DNA from: Phytophthora colocasiae
Lineage: Eukaryota; Oomycota; Peronosporomycetes; Peronosporales; Peronosporaceae
Direction of reading: 5' to 3'
DNA length: 64,000 nt
Assembly (NCBI GenBank): GCA_018806915.1
Contig: JAGKQI010000075.1
Span: forward strand, 682,001 to 746,000
A program made the translations under genes and the position numbers. A model generated the notes under the pieces. That model was not told the DNA's origin and ran no database searches. It saw nothing but the letters and a program-made list of their open reading frames with translations. Position 1 is the first letter of the stretch. Each line of letters opens with the position of its first letter. Positions 1 to 11,171 of the stretch are shown here, piece by piece.

Positions 1-3000
1 CACAAATCCGGGTACCCACAATGTACCCACTGCATCCGAAGTGGCAGCTATCATTATTGATCGAGCTGCGGCCGAGCACAGAGATATCATTTTGAACACC
101 CGTCAGTGAGGGTTCAAACAGATTTATGAAACGAGCGAGAGCTACGATCCACTTCAATACCCTCTCCTGTTTCCGTACGGAGAGCCAGGGTGGACATATG
201 ATCTTCCTTATGTGGGCGACCCCCTGGACAGAAACGGGAATCCACGGACGATGTCACTCCGAGAGTACGAATCGTATGTTCTTCATGACCGCACTGCGAG
301 CAATTCTCTCATTCTCCGAGGAGGTCGCCTGACACAGCAGTATTGTGTGGACCAATGGGCCAAGTGTGAGCAAGAACGCCTGCGGTTCATAGAAAAGAAC
401 CAACTTCAGTACAGATTGGAAACACTGCAAGGTCTCACCGATGCCCTGCGGAACGAATCTGTCGATGTACACAGAGTGGCTGCAAATGAAGAAGTGGCAC
501 AACGTAGGTCTACGGCTACTACACGACAGCCAGGGGACACAGGGGTAGACCCAGCAGAACCTGAAGCAGAAAACATCGGTCGCAAGGTTATTATACCTCC
601 AACCTTTACGGGAGGCCCGCGCTACATGTACCAGCGTTTCCTGGATGCAATGGCTATAGTCCGAGAGACGGGTGCACCCAATCTGTTCATCACCATGACG
701 TGTAACCCGAACTGGCCTGAAATCAAGGAAAATCTTAGACCTGGAGAGAAGGCATCTGATCGACCGGACATTGTTGCGCGTGTGTTCATGCAGAAGCTGA
801 AGGCCCTCAACAAGGACCTCGACGAAGGCCTACTGGGTATTGTAGCTGCCCGGGTTCACGTGGTGGAATACCAGAAACGTGGTCTACCACACGCCCATAT
901 CCTGCTGATTATGCGACCGGAAGACAAACCCACAACGGCGGAGGATGTCGACCGGTTGACGTCAGCCGAGCTACCAGACAAGGAGACACACCCTGAGCTC
1001 TATGAAACTGTCATTTCAAATATGTTGCACGGTCCCTGTGGGCAACAAAATCCCAACTGTCCCTGCATGAAGAACGGTAAATGCTCCAAGAAATTCCCCA
1101 AACAGTTCGCAGAAGAAACGATAATGGCTGAGGATAAGTATCCTACGTACAAGAGACGTCGTCGTCCTGAAGGAATTCTGAGGCACAAGGGGAAGGTGTG
1201 GGATAACGCAAAGATCAACCAGTGGGTCGTACCTTACAACCCATTCCTATCGCAGAAATATGACTGTCACATCAACGTGGAAGTATGCGCTACAAACAAG
1301 GCGGTGAAGTACATCTACAAGTATGTCTACAAGGGTTCGGATATGACGACGATCACTATTGAAGGAGAGGAGATTCAGGCAAACGAGATTCTCCAGTACT
1401 TACTGGGTCGTTATATTTCTCCGGTAGAGGCTTGCATGCGGCTGTTCGGATTTCCCACACAAGCTTCATCACATGCCGTTGTGACTCTTCCTATCCACCT
1501 GGAAGGAATGAGTCTGGTCACGTATCGAGATCATGCAACGACTCCACAGCTTCAGAATTTGGTCCGGCGAGGAGATCGAACGAAATTGACAGCGTTTTTC
1601 AACCTGTGCATGCAAGACAGAAGGGACCGCTGATTTGTTGTACAAGGATGTGCCGGTGAAGTACAGGTGGATGATCGTTTGAAGTATTGGGTACCGTACA
1701 GAAGATACGTTGCTTCACTGGGTAGATTGGTGCACGTCTCGCCACAAGACCCAGAGCGGTTTTACCTTAGACTTCTACTGTGCCATCGGCGATCACCCCA
1801 ATCATTCGAAGATATTCGCACAGTGAATGGAGTGGTGTACGATACCTTTCACGACGCAGCACTGGCTGCTGGGTACCTGGAGAATGATCAAGAGTGGGAA
1901 GAATGCTTAGCGGAGGCAGTTTCGTATAAGATGCCATCCGCTTTGCGCCAACTTTTGGGAATCATTTTGGTTTACTCGCTACCCGACCATGCCGCTGCTC
2001 TGTGGGATCGGTTTGAAGGATTTGTCAGAAGACTTTTCAGATCCATCCAGGAAGAGACGCACAAAACAACATTGACCGTGACGAAGAAGTCAGCTTGCGC
2101 ATGGCAGAGTACAAGTGCCTGATGTGGCTGGCGGACTATTTGATTTCGAACGGAAAAACGCTGCGTATGTATGGACTTCCTGGTCTCGAAACGTACAGCG
2201 ACGTTTCTGATGAAGTCGCACGCCAGTCTGCTGATCCTATGGATATCGTCGCACAGGAGGTAGCCGCGTACGAACCGGACGACCTTGAGAGAACTGCGAC
2301 GCTTGCGGATCAGATGAACCAGAACCAGAAAGACATTTTTGACCAAGTCATCGAAGCTGTAAACCGCCCAGTCGGTGGACAGAAGCTGTTTTTTGTGGAC
2401 GGTCCGGGTGGAACTGGTAAATCGTTCTTGCTGGAGCAGATACTTGCTCATGTCCGTCTACAGAGAAAGGTGGCGATAGCAGTGGCTTCCAGTGGAATCG
2501 CAGCGACGTTATTGACAGGAGGACACACGGCACATTCTACGTTTCGGATTCCGCTTAAACTGTCCGAGTTTTCGACATGTAGTCTGTCTTGGCAGAGCCA
2601 GAAGGCAGAACTGATCCGCAAGGCAAGATTTAATCATCTGGGATGAAGCTCCTATGATGAATCGAGCGTGCTTCGAAGCTGTGGATCGGTCGTTCCGGGA
2701 TATTATGAAGAACGAGTTGGAGCCATTCGGAGGCAAGGTCATGGTTTTCAGTGGAGACCATCGACAGATCCTGCCTGTGTTGAAGGATGCTACTCGGGCA
2801 GAAACGCTGGATGCTTGCTTCAAGTCTTCCGCACTGTGGAGCCATTTACGACAAGTGCGTCTGACGGAGAATATGCGTGTTCAGACGGCTCCAGACCCAG
2901 CAAGCGCCGCTGAATTGGCAGAGTTTTCCGACTTCTTGCTTCAGATTGGGAAGGTCGATATCCAGTGAACTCCGATATCAGTGAGAACGACATATGTCTT

Positions 3001-3888
3001 CCACTTGACATGTGCATTAGTACCAGGCACACGAGGGGAAGATCGATGGGATGACGAAGAAACCAAAGAGAACGAAGACATGGAAGCACCTCCAAACTTC
3101 AATCTTCTACCGCCAATGGAAACATCTGCTGATCAAGATGTTGATGATCCGGATGAGAACAGGCGGAAGCGCAATGTCAATGCGCTTATTGATGCAGTGT
3201 ATCCTGGTGTTGGTGACGACAATCTTCCGGATGACTACTTCGTTGAACGAGCCATTTTGGCACCAACGAACACAAGTGTGAGGCGAATCAACGACATGGT
3301 CTCGGAACGTCTATCGGGAGAAACAAAAGAGTACCTCTCTGTTGACAGTCTTGAAGGTGTAGCGGATCCAAACATGTTTGAGCCAGAGTTCTTGAACTCT
3401 CTGAATTTCTCTGGAATTCCACCACACCGAATTGTATTGAAGTTGGAACTCCGATCATTATGATTCGCAACCTGAACAGCGACGCAGGGTTGTGTAACGG
3501 AACACGACTCCGAGTGGTGTCACTGCGTGAGCGAAGCATTGAAGCTACGATTATGACTGGGCCGTTCAAGGAAAGCGAGTATTCATTCCGCGCATCATCT
3601 TCTACAATGAAGACGACGACAAGGAATTCCCCGTTCAAGCTTCGGCGAAAACAGTTTCCTGTGGTTCCGGCATTCGCGATGACGATCAACAAGGCCCAAG
3701 GACAGTCTATCCACCACGTAGGGATCTACCTCGAGTCCCCTGTGTTCGCGCATGGACAGCTGTATGTCGCGTTGTCGAGGGTAACTTCAAGGAAGGCGAT
3801 CAAGATAGCCGTGGACCCGGAAGCGATCGACGAAGACGGGAACGTACACACCAAGAACATTGTCTATCGGGAGATCTTCGAGTTCTAA
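1..3888 (+). pseudogene. Helitron Rep-helicase, copy A, disrupted
   Basis: Encodes the C-terminal two thirds of a Rep-helicase transposase. Visible motifs, in order: the HUH nuclease motif in RGLPHAHILL near 880-905, the double-tyrosine segment KYIYKYVYKG near 1308-1338, the Pif1 Walker A GPGGTGKS near 2401-2425, SGDHRQILPV, and TINKAQGQS and LYVALSRVT near the end. The frame runs to a TAA at 3886-3888. Compared with copy B it carries an in-frame TGA at 107-109 (GGA in B) and about ten 1-2 nt indels (for example near 1620, 1665, 2015, 2050, 2627, 2950, 3022, 3442, 3570 and 3630). The longest open stretch is 212-1633. In some places, for example near 300 and 1170-1235, A keeps the frame that B has lost. 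This is either a dead copy or one with sequence errors. Confidence 0.85.
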
Positions 3889-4022
3889 GTTCATATTTCT
3901 TTTGAATAAAATCTCTTACTTTCATGTAATATTTTCAACTTCACTGGTCTTTATGAACCTTACCCAAACTACTGGGACCAACTATGCCCACGCGCCCGCG
4001 TAGCGGGCGCCCAGAGCGCTAG
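1..4022 (+). mobile_element. Helitron family 1, copy A (3' part; 5' end outside window)
   Basis: This is the 3' portion of an autonomous Helitron on the plus strand. It ends with a GC hairpin (arms GCGCCCGC and GCGGGCGC around 3991-4011) followed by CTAG at 4019-4022 and a T, the canonical Helitron 3' terminus (hairpin about 10 nt before CTRR, inserted before T). The body is a nearly identical inverted copy of 4432-8460. The 5' end lies before the window. The next base, 4023, starts another element of the same family, so the two are head to tail. Confidence 0.88.
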
Positions 4023-4431
4023 TCTACCTCCCAGTAAGATCATAACGTGTCTGTCCGTCGGTCACGCCCCTTTCCACCGGCCTGAGCCTTTCGAGTGGCA
4101 TCTTTTTTGGTGCGCGTCTCGATACATTTCTATACATTTTCCTCCCATCAAAGCAGCTGCACCATACCTTATTGACTGGAAACTTCTTTCCAGAAATTAC
4201 AAAACTAGCACTGTCCACGTAATTATTCGGACTTATCTGGAACGTTCTCGAACTTAATCGAATTTTTCGAACCTAATCGAATTGTTTCGATTCACATTTT
4301 CGCTCATTTCAACATCGGCGCCGGCGACGACACTTGGAGCGCGAACGGCGCGGGCTCTACAGCAGCTTAGAGGAAGCGAGCGCCGCAGAGAAGGTAGGTA
4401 GGTGTAGCCACATAGAATATTAAAGTATTAA
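4023..4431 (+). mobile_element. Helitron family 1 5'-end fragment
   Basis: This 409-base segment starts TCTACCTCCC immediately after the CTAG of copy A. It is the reverse complement of 10764-11171, the 5' terminus and promoter of copy B, with essentially one 1-nt indel. It includes the initiator CTCATTTC at 4303-4310 and the first-exon/5' splice-site region. It stops at 4431, where the next base in the intact element would be T. Copy B's CTAG begins exactly there, so B appears to have inserted between A and T inside this fragment, the known Helitron target preference. The rest of the interrupted element is not found on the far side of the array. Confidence 0.85.
4303..4310 (+). promoter_or_regulatory. 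Oomycete-type initiator in Helitron family 1 fragment
   Basis: CTCATTTC followed by AACATCGG matches the oomycete initiator (YCATTYY). It is the same motif as at 10885-10892 in copy B. Start-site use is inferred, with A at 4306 as +1. Confidence 0.45.
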
Positions 4432-4565
4432 CTAGCGCTCTGGGCGCCCGCTACGCGGGCGCGTGGGCATAGTTGGTCCCAGTAGTTTGGGTAAGGTTCA
4501 TAAAGACCAGTGAAGTTGAAAATATTACATGAAAGTAAGAGATTTTATTCAAAAGAAATATGAAC

Positions 4566-7184
4566 TTAGAACTCGAAGATCTCCCGATAGACAATGTTCT
4601 TGGTGTGTACGTTCCCGTCTTCGTCGATCGCTTCCGGGTCCACGGCTATCTTGATCGCCTTCCTTGAAGTTACCCTCGACAACGCGACATACAGCTGTCC
4701 ATGCGCGAACACAGGGGACTCGAGGTAGATCCCTACGTGGTGGATAGACTGTCCTTGGGCCTTGTTGATCGTCATCGCGAATGCCGGAACCACAGGAAAC
4801 TGTTTTCGCCGAAGCTTGAACGGGAATTCCTTGTCGTCGTCTTCATTGTAGAAGATGATGCGCGGAATGAATACTCGCTTTCCCTTGAACGGCCCAGTCA
4901 TAATCGTAGCTTCAATGCTTCGCTCACGCAGTGACACCACTCGGAGTCGTGTTCCGTTACACAACCCTGCGTCGCTGTTCAGGTTGCGAATCATAATGAT
5001 CGGAGTTCCAACTTTCAATACAATTCGGTGTGGTGGAATTCCAGAGAAATTCAGAGAGTTCAAGAACTCTGGCTCAAACATGTTTGGATCCGCTACACCT
5101 TCAAGACTGTCAACAAAGAGGTACTCTTTTGTTTCTCCCGATAGACGTTCCGAGACCATGTCGTTGATTCGCCTCACACTTGTGTTCGTTGGTGCCAAAA
5201 TGGCTCGTTCAACGAAGTAGTCATCCGGAAGATTGTCGTCACCAACACCAGGATACACTGCATCAATAAGCGCATTGACATTGCGCTTCCGCCTGTTCTC
5301 ATCCGGATCATCAACATCTTGATCAGCAGATGTTTCCATTGGCGGTAGAAGATTGAAGTTTGGAGGTGCTTCCATGTCTTCGTTCTCTTTGGTTTCTTCG
5401 TCATCCCATCGATCTTCCCCTCGTGTGCCTGGTATAATGCACATGTCAAGTGGAAGACATATGTCGTTCTCACTGATATCGGAGTTCACTGGATATCGAC
5501 CTTCCCCAATCTGAAGCAAGAAGTCGGAAAACTCTGCCAATTCAGCGGCGCTTGCTGGGTCTGGAGCCGTCTGAACACGCATATTCTCCGTCAGACGCAC
5601 TTGTCGTAAATGGCTCCACAGTGCGGAAGACTTGAAGCAAGCATCCAGCGTTTCTGCCCGAGTAGCATCCTTCAACACAGGCAGGATCTGTCGATGGTCT
5701 CCACTGAAAACCATGACCTTGCCTCCGAATGGCTCCAACTCGTTCTTCATAATATCCCGGAACGACCGATCCACAGCTTCGAAGCACGCTCGATTCATCA
5801 TAGGAGCTTCATCCCAGATGATTAAACTTGCCTTGCGGATCAGTTCTGCCTTCTGGCTCTGCCAAGACAGACTACATGTCGAAAACTCGGACAGTTTAAG
5901 CGGAATCCGAAACGTAGAATGTGCCGTGTGTCCTCCTGTCAATAACGTCGCTGCGATTCCACTGGAAGCCACTGCTATCGCCACCTTTCTCTGTAGACGG
6001 ACATGAGCAAGTATCTGCTCCAGCAAGAACGATTTACCAGTTCCACCCGGACCGTCCACAAAAAACAGCTTCTGTCCACCGACTGGGCGGTTTACAGCTT
6101 CGATGACTTGGTCAAAAATGTCTTTCTGGTTCTGGTTCATCTGATCCGCAAGCGTCGCAGTTCTCTCAAGGTCGTCCGGTTCGTACGCGGCTACCTCCTG
6201 TGCGACGATATCCATAGGATCAGCAGACTGGCGTGCGACTTCATCAGAAACGTCGCTGTACGTTTCGAGACCAGGAAGTCCATACATACGCAGCGTTTTC
6301 CCGTTCGAAATCAAATAGTCCGCCAGCCACATCAGGCACTTGTACTCTGCCATGCGCAAGCTGACTTCTTCGTCACGGTCAATGTTGTTTTGTGCGTCTC
6401 TTCCCTGGATGGATCTGAAAAAGTCTTCTGACAAATCCTTCTTAAACCGATCCCACAGAGCAGCGGCATGGTCGGGTAGCGAGTAAACCAAAATGATTCC
6501 CAAAAGTTGGCGCAAAGCGGATGGCATCTTATACGAAACTGCCTCCGCTAAGCATTCTTCCCACTCTTGATCATTCTCCAGGTACCCAGCAGCCAGTGCT
6601 GCGTCGTGAAAGGTATCGTACACCACTCCATTCACTGTGCGAATATCTTCGAATGATTGGGGTGATCGCCGATGGCACAGTAGAAGTCTAAGGTAAAACC
6701 GCTCTGGGTCTTGTGGCGAGACGTGCACCAATCTACCCAGTGAAGCAACGTATCTTCTGTACGGTACCCAATACTTCAAACGATCATCCCACCTGTACTT
6801 CACCGGCACATCCTTGTACAACAAATCAGCGGTCCCTTCTGGGTCTTGCATGCACAGGTTGAAAAACGCTGTCAATTTCGTTCGATCTCCTCGCCGGACC
6901 AAATTCTGAAGCTGTGGAGTCGTTGCATGATCTCGATACGTGACCAGACTCATTCCTTCCAGGTGGATAGGAAGAGTCACAACGGCATGTGATGAAGCTT
7001 GTGTGGGAAATCCGAACAGCCGCATGCAAGCCTCTACCGGAGAAATATAACGACCCAGTAAGTACTGGAGAATCTCGTTTGCCTGAATCTCCTCTCCTTC
7101 AATAGTGATCGTCGTCATATCCGAACCCTTGTAGACATACTTGTAGATGTACTTCACCGCCTTGTTTGTAGCGCATACTTCCAC
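4566..7184 (-). CDS. Helitron Rep-helicase, copy B, C-terminal 872 residues (intact frame)
   Basis: Open frame for the end of the Rep domain and the full Pif1-type 5'-3' DNA helicase of a Helitron transposase, which nicks and unwinds DNA during rolling-circle transposition. Residues 10-22 hold the paired catalytic tyrosines (KYIYKYVYKGSD). The Pif1 part follows: Walker A GPGGTGKS, Walker B IIWDEAPM, SGDHRQILPV, LTENMR, TINKAQGQS near the end and LYVALSRVT. The first Met is only where the open frame resumes. The true protein continues upstream into 7185-9803, where small insertions near 7240 and 7290 shift the frame relative to copy A. The ORF ends with TAA at 4566-4568. Confidence 0.88.
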   Translation of the reverse strand: MEVCATNKAVKYIYKYVYKGSDMTTITIEGEEIQANEILQYLLGRYISPVEACMRLFGFPTQASSHAVVTLPIHLEGMSLVTYRDHATTPQLQNLVRRGDRTKLTAFFNLCMQDPEGTADLLYKDVPVKYRWDDRLKYWVPYRRYVASLGRLVHVSPQDPERFYLRLLLCHRRSPQSFEDIRTVNGVVYDTFHDAALAAGYLENDQEWEECLAEAVSYKMPSALRQLLGIILVYSLPDHAAALWDRFKKDLSEDFFRSIQGRDAQNNIDRDEEVSLRMAEYKCLMWLADYLISNGKTLRMYGLPGLETYSDVSDEVARQSADPMDIVAQEVAAYEPDDLERTATLADQMNQNQKDIFDQVIEAVNRPVGGQKLFFVDGPGGTGKSFLLEQILAHVRLQRKVAIAVASSGIAATLLTGGHTAHSTFRIPLKLSEFSTCSLSWQSQKAELIRKASLIIWDEAPMMNRACFEAVDRSFRDIMKNELEPFGGKVMVFSGDHRQILPVLKDATRAETLDACFKSSALWSHLRQVRLTENMRVQTAPDPASAAELAEFSDFLLQIGEGRYPVNSDISENDICLPLDMCIIPGTRGEDRWDDEETKENEDMEAPPNFNLLPPMETSADQDVDDPDENRRKRNVNALIDAVYPGVGDDNLPDDYFVERAILAPTNTSVRRINDMVSERLSGETKEYLFVDSLEGVADPNMFEPEFLNSLNFSGIPPHRIVLKVGTPIIMIRNLNSDAGLCNGTRLRVVSLRERSIEATIMTGPFKGKRVFIPRIIFYNEDDDKEFPFKLRRKQFPVVPAFAMTINKAQGQSIHHVGIYLESPVFAHGQLYVALSRVTSRKAIKIAVDPEAIDEDGNVHTKNIVYREIFEF

Positions 7185-9803
7185 GTTGATGTGACAGTCA
7201 TATTTCTGCGATAGGAATGGGTTGTAAGAGTACGACCCACTGGTTGATCTTTGCGTTATCCCACACCTTCCCCTTGTGCCTCAGAATTCCCTTCCAGGAC
7301 GACGACGTCTCTTGTACGTAGGATACTTATCCTCAGCCATTATCGTTTCTTCTGCGAACTGTTTGGGGAATTTCTTGGAGCATTTACCGTTCTTCATGCA
7401 GGGACAGTTGGGATTTTGTTGCCCACAGGGACCGTGCAACATATTTGAAATGACAGTTTCATAGAGCTCAGGGTGTGTCTCCTTGTCTGGTAGCTCGGCT
7501 GACGTCAACCGGTCGACATCCTCCGCCGTTGTGGGTTTGTCTTCCGGTCGCATAATCAGCAGGATATGGGCGTGTGGTAGACCACGTTTCTGGTATTCCA
7601 CCACGTGAACCCGGGCAGCTACAATACCCAGTAGGCCTTCGTCGAGGTCCTTGTTGAGGGCCTTCAGCTTCTGCATGAACACACGCGCAACAATGTCCGG
7701 TCGATCAGATGCCTTCTCTCCAGGTCTAAGATTTTCCTTGATTTCAGGCCAGTTCAGGTTACACGTCATGGTGATGAACAGATTGGGTGCACCCGTCTCT
7801 CGGACTATAGCCATTGCATCCAGGAAACGCTGGTACATGTAGCGCGGGCCTCCCGTAAAGGTTGGAGGTATAATAACCTTGCGACCGATGTTTTCTGCTT
7901 CAGGTTCTGCTGGGTCTACCCCTGTGTCCCCTGGCTGTCGTGTAGTAGCCGTAGACCTACGTTGTGCCACTTCTTCATTTGCAGCCACTCTGTGTACATC
8001 GACAGATTCGTTCCGCAGGGCATCGGTGAGACCTTGCAGTGTTTCAATCTGTACTGAAGTTGGTTCTTTTCTATGAACCGCAGGCGTTCTTGCTCACACT
8101 TGGCCCATTGGTCCACACAATACTGCTGTGTCAGGCGACCTCCTCGGAGAATGAGAGAATTGCCTCGCAGTGCGGTCATGAAGAACATACGATTCGTACT
8201 CTCGGAGTGACATCGTCCGTGGATTCCCGTTTCTGTCCAGGGGGTCGCCCACATAAGGAAGATCATATGTCCACCCTGGCTCTCCGTACGGAAACAGGAG
8301 AGGGTATTGAAGTGGATCGTAGCTCTCGCTCGTTTCATAAATTCGTTTGAACCCTCCCTGACGGGTGTTCAAAATGATATCTCTGTGCTCGGCCGCAGCT
8401 CGATCAATAATGATAGCTGCCACTTCGGATGCAGTGGGTACATTGTGGGTACCCGGATTTGTGTTTCGCGCCACATGCAATCGAAGCCGAAGGTCCTCAT
8501 CGTGAGGGAGAAACTCATTGAGACGCAGTGCAGGGTTATCACCAGGTCTTGCTTCACCAGCAGCTAATTCCCGTGCAAACTGCTCCACGGCTGCTTGGTA
8601 CGCCGGTCCAGCACGATCAATCAACAGTCTGCGAGCGTTTAGAAACTGTCGTGTGTACCCGTTGTGGGCAGTCATCACCTGATCGATTGTTCCCAGTATG
8701 GCCGGGTCCAGTCCATCTGTCATCCCCATACGGCTTGCTACGCGTGCTTCCATATCCGGATCATTAATGTATACTTGCGCAAACATCGGTCGCCGGTTCG
8801 GTGGTGGTAGCAATGCTCCCATGCGATGACAGACAGATCCCTGTACGCGGAAGTTGTATACACCACTTCGAGTTACCCTCTCATCGACGTTGAGAGAGCG
8901 GGTACGTGAGGATCCCATTGAGGTGAACGCGAAGACGTTGTTGTATGCGCGGATCGATTGCTTAAATCTCGGGTTGCCAAACAGTGTGTTAAGTTCAGCT
9001 GGAGCTTCGCGACTGGGAGGAACATCCACCAATCCCTTACGACAACAATTTCCTTCGCTTTCATCCGGAAATTTCCAAGCGCCGCAGTGCTGACACACTC
9101 GCTCGTGCTCCAGGGTATCGTCCGTGTACCGGGTGAAATAATGGCGACCGCCAGGAATGATAGCGGGATCGAACTCTTCGTAGTACGCAAGCCCTTTTGG
9201 TACTTTCGAGACCGGCGTTGAAATCGGACTTCCTCTCTTCGACGATCAAGATCTTCCTCCGTCATAGCCGCTCGTGTCGCTCGTCGAGCGGTGGCGTCTT
9301 GATCACGTACAGTCTGACGCTCTTCCTCCCGTCATGGCATCTCTTGTCGCTCGTCGAACAGCGGTGTCTTCTTCTAATTCACCGGGATTCATTAGCGCTC
9401 GCCGAGCTCTCACATGTTCGGCATCTTGTTGCCGATCTCGATCTATTTGCGACTCCGATCGGTTCGCCCTTGCCCGACGTTTCCTCTCCGCATCTGCCGC
9501 ACGAACGCGAGCTAATTGAGACGGTGTCATATTGGCTCGGGAACGCCTGGCTGTTGAACTAAGTCGTGGCTCTTGTTGATTATTTGTTGCAGGTTCCATA
9601 CCTACTGCAAACCCAGAGTCGGCAGGTCGAGGAGGTTCTGCAACTGCGATTGAAGCACTTGCCACCGTCGCATTTTGTTCCGACCCAATATCAACAGCCT
9701 GCAGCGCGCTGACAACGGCCGGAATGGAGTCTGCATTCTCCTGTTCTCTCGTCTCAGACTGCTGCTTTCTAAACCGGATCAAAGCTGCACTGAGGGTCTT
9801 CAT
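7185..9803 (-). pseudogene. Helitron Rep-helicase, copy B, N-terminal/Rep half, frameshifted
   Basis: Upstream half of the same transposase, in three open pieces (7281-7988, 8094-9098, 9303-9803). The 7281-7988 piece holds the HUH motif (RGLPHAHILL) and the zinc-like cluster CPCMKNGKCSKK. The 8094-9098 piece begins MCQHCGAWKF with a downstream CC, the usual Helitron N-terminal Cys cluster, and then the Helitron-like N domain (DPLQYPLLFPYGEPGWTY). The 9303-9803 piece is an Arg/Ala/Glu-rich lead segment. Relative to copy A there is an extra G near 8164, two extra bases near 7290 and one near 7240. The ATG at 9803 is the best visible start. Homology with family 2 (AKRRR motif) continues slightly upstream of it, so the real start may be spliced. 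Confidence 0.75.
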
Positions 9804-9904
9804 CCGTCGTCGCTTTGCAGCAGGTTCTTCGTGACCTTCTGGCGCGCGATAAGCTGCTTTGATTTCTTCTTCGCTTCCATACTAGCTATTTCAACCCATC
9901 GTTC

Positions 9905-10801
9905 CTACAAACACTTAACACAAACCTACGTTAGTCTACACTCTTACTTTCTTCATTGTCTACTTCTTCACGCTTCTTTTTGTGCTTGAAAAAAACGTGC
10001 GGTAAGCGGTTCCAGATGCCGCGGCAAAAGATTTCCTTTTCCCGAAGTAGAAGGTCTCAGTTCGCCGCTAAACAAAAGGTAAGCCATAAGCCCTCAAGTC
10101 ACTGTCCCCAATGACTCGGCAGGTCCGCGACCATGCCACGTGGCTGTCCGCACGCGCCCTGTCGCGGACTCGGAAGCACGGGACTGGGGTCACCCCCAAA
10201 ACCAACGTGCCGGTCCCATACACGACCACTCTCCGAGGATAAGGCAGGCGGCCCGGCTAAGCCGGCTCTTCTCGCCACATGGATCTGCCTCAGCGCCTCG
10301 GCGGGGTATGAGACTTCCCATGCTGCTGGCGGGCAAACATGGGCGCCTCAGGGTCGCGGCTCCGGAGAGCAAAGGTGCGACAGGACTAAACCTTAGTACG
10401 TGCAACGGGTCCAGCTGCAACCTCCTTATCGCCCTCGTGTCCTGGAATTGTGCCTCCGGGGGTAGAAATCCCCGCCTCGGAACGACACGTTTTGCCAGAG
10501 AGGAACGAAACTGTGACTCTACTGTAACGTTTGCTTCGAGAGGGTCGTCCTGGCAACTCTGGGCAGGGAATGGGCTCCTCTGGGGGCTGGCTAGGCCGCA
10601 TCAGTATGGCCGTCTTAGGATGCCCATCCCTCCGTGCAGTGGTGGATATCTCACCCAATGCACGGCTCCGGTTTCCCTCTCTAACGCGCACAGTAAGTCT
10701 TGGTTGCCCCAGAAGGTACCAGTTCTCCCAACAGGCGGAACTCCCGAAGCCGTAAAGACTTTATTAATACTTTAATATTCTATGTGGCTACACCTACCTA
10801 C
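9905..10801 (-). other. Intron-like leader of Helitron copy B with conserved block
   Basis: On the element strand, GAGAAG/GTAGGT at 10802/10801 resembles a 5' splice site and TTTGTAG near 9905 a 3' splice site just before the coding region. The stretch between lacks a convincing coding frame. Two blocks, about 10200-10375 and 10706-10760, are clearly similar to the leaders of family 2 (for example 19085-19260 and 19592-19645), although the flanking sequence differs. Splicing is an inference from consensus only. Confidence 0.5.
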
Positions 10802-10884
10802 CTTCTCTGCGGCGCTCGCTTCCTCTAAGCTGCTGTAGAGCCCGCGCCGTTCGCGCTCCAAGTGTCGTCGCCGGCGCCGATGTT

Positions 10885-10892
10885 GAAATGAG
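10885..10892 (-). promoter_or_regulatory. Initiator (core promoter) of Helitron copy B
   Basis: On the minus strand CTCATTTC, followed by AACATCGG, fits the oomycete initiator YCATTYY, with A at 10889 as likely +1. It lies about 87 nt upstream of the putative 5' splice site and about 280 nt inside the element's 5' end. Confidence 0.5.
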
Positions 10893-11171
10893 CGAAAATG
10901 TGAATCGAAACAATTCGATTAGGTTCGAAAAATTCGATTAAGTTCGAGAACGTTCCAGATAAGTCCGAATAATTACGTGGACAGTGCTAGTTTTGTAATT
11001 TCTGGAAAGAAGTTTCCAGTCAATAAGGTAGGTGCAGCTGCTTTGATGGGAGGAAAATGTATAGAAATGTATCGAGACGCGCACCAAAAAAGATGCCACT
11101 CGAAAGGCTCAGGCCGGTGGAAAGGGGCGTGACCGACGGACAGACACGTTATGATCTTACTGGGAGGTAGA

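Larger units (their letters stand above)
4432..11171 (-). mobile_element. Helitron family 1, copy B (complete, about 6.7 kb)
   Basis: Complete minus-strand Helitron. Its 5' end (TCTACCTCCC, read on the minus strand) is at 11171. Its 3' end is a GC hairpin (arms GCGCCCGC / GCGGGCGC) followed by CTAG at 4432-4435, with an A at 4431 (T on the element strand). Internal order from the 5' end: terminal about 280 bp, initiator at about 10889, short first exon, 5' splice-site-like GTAGGT at 10801, about 0.9 kb intron-like leader, Rep-helicase coding region 9803-4566, and about 130 bp 3' tail. The 5' flank is the 3' end of element N1, so the element sits in a tandem array. Confidence 0.9.

Noticed and set aside
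10140..10775. Plus-strand open frame (211 codons) in the Helitron leader, with similar frame at 33946-34506
   Set aside because: The shared frame (RLPMPLAG-like segment) reflects nucleotide conservation. Differences I compared fall at first, second and third positions alike, and copies C and D break the frame.
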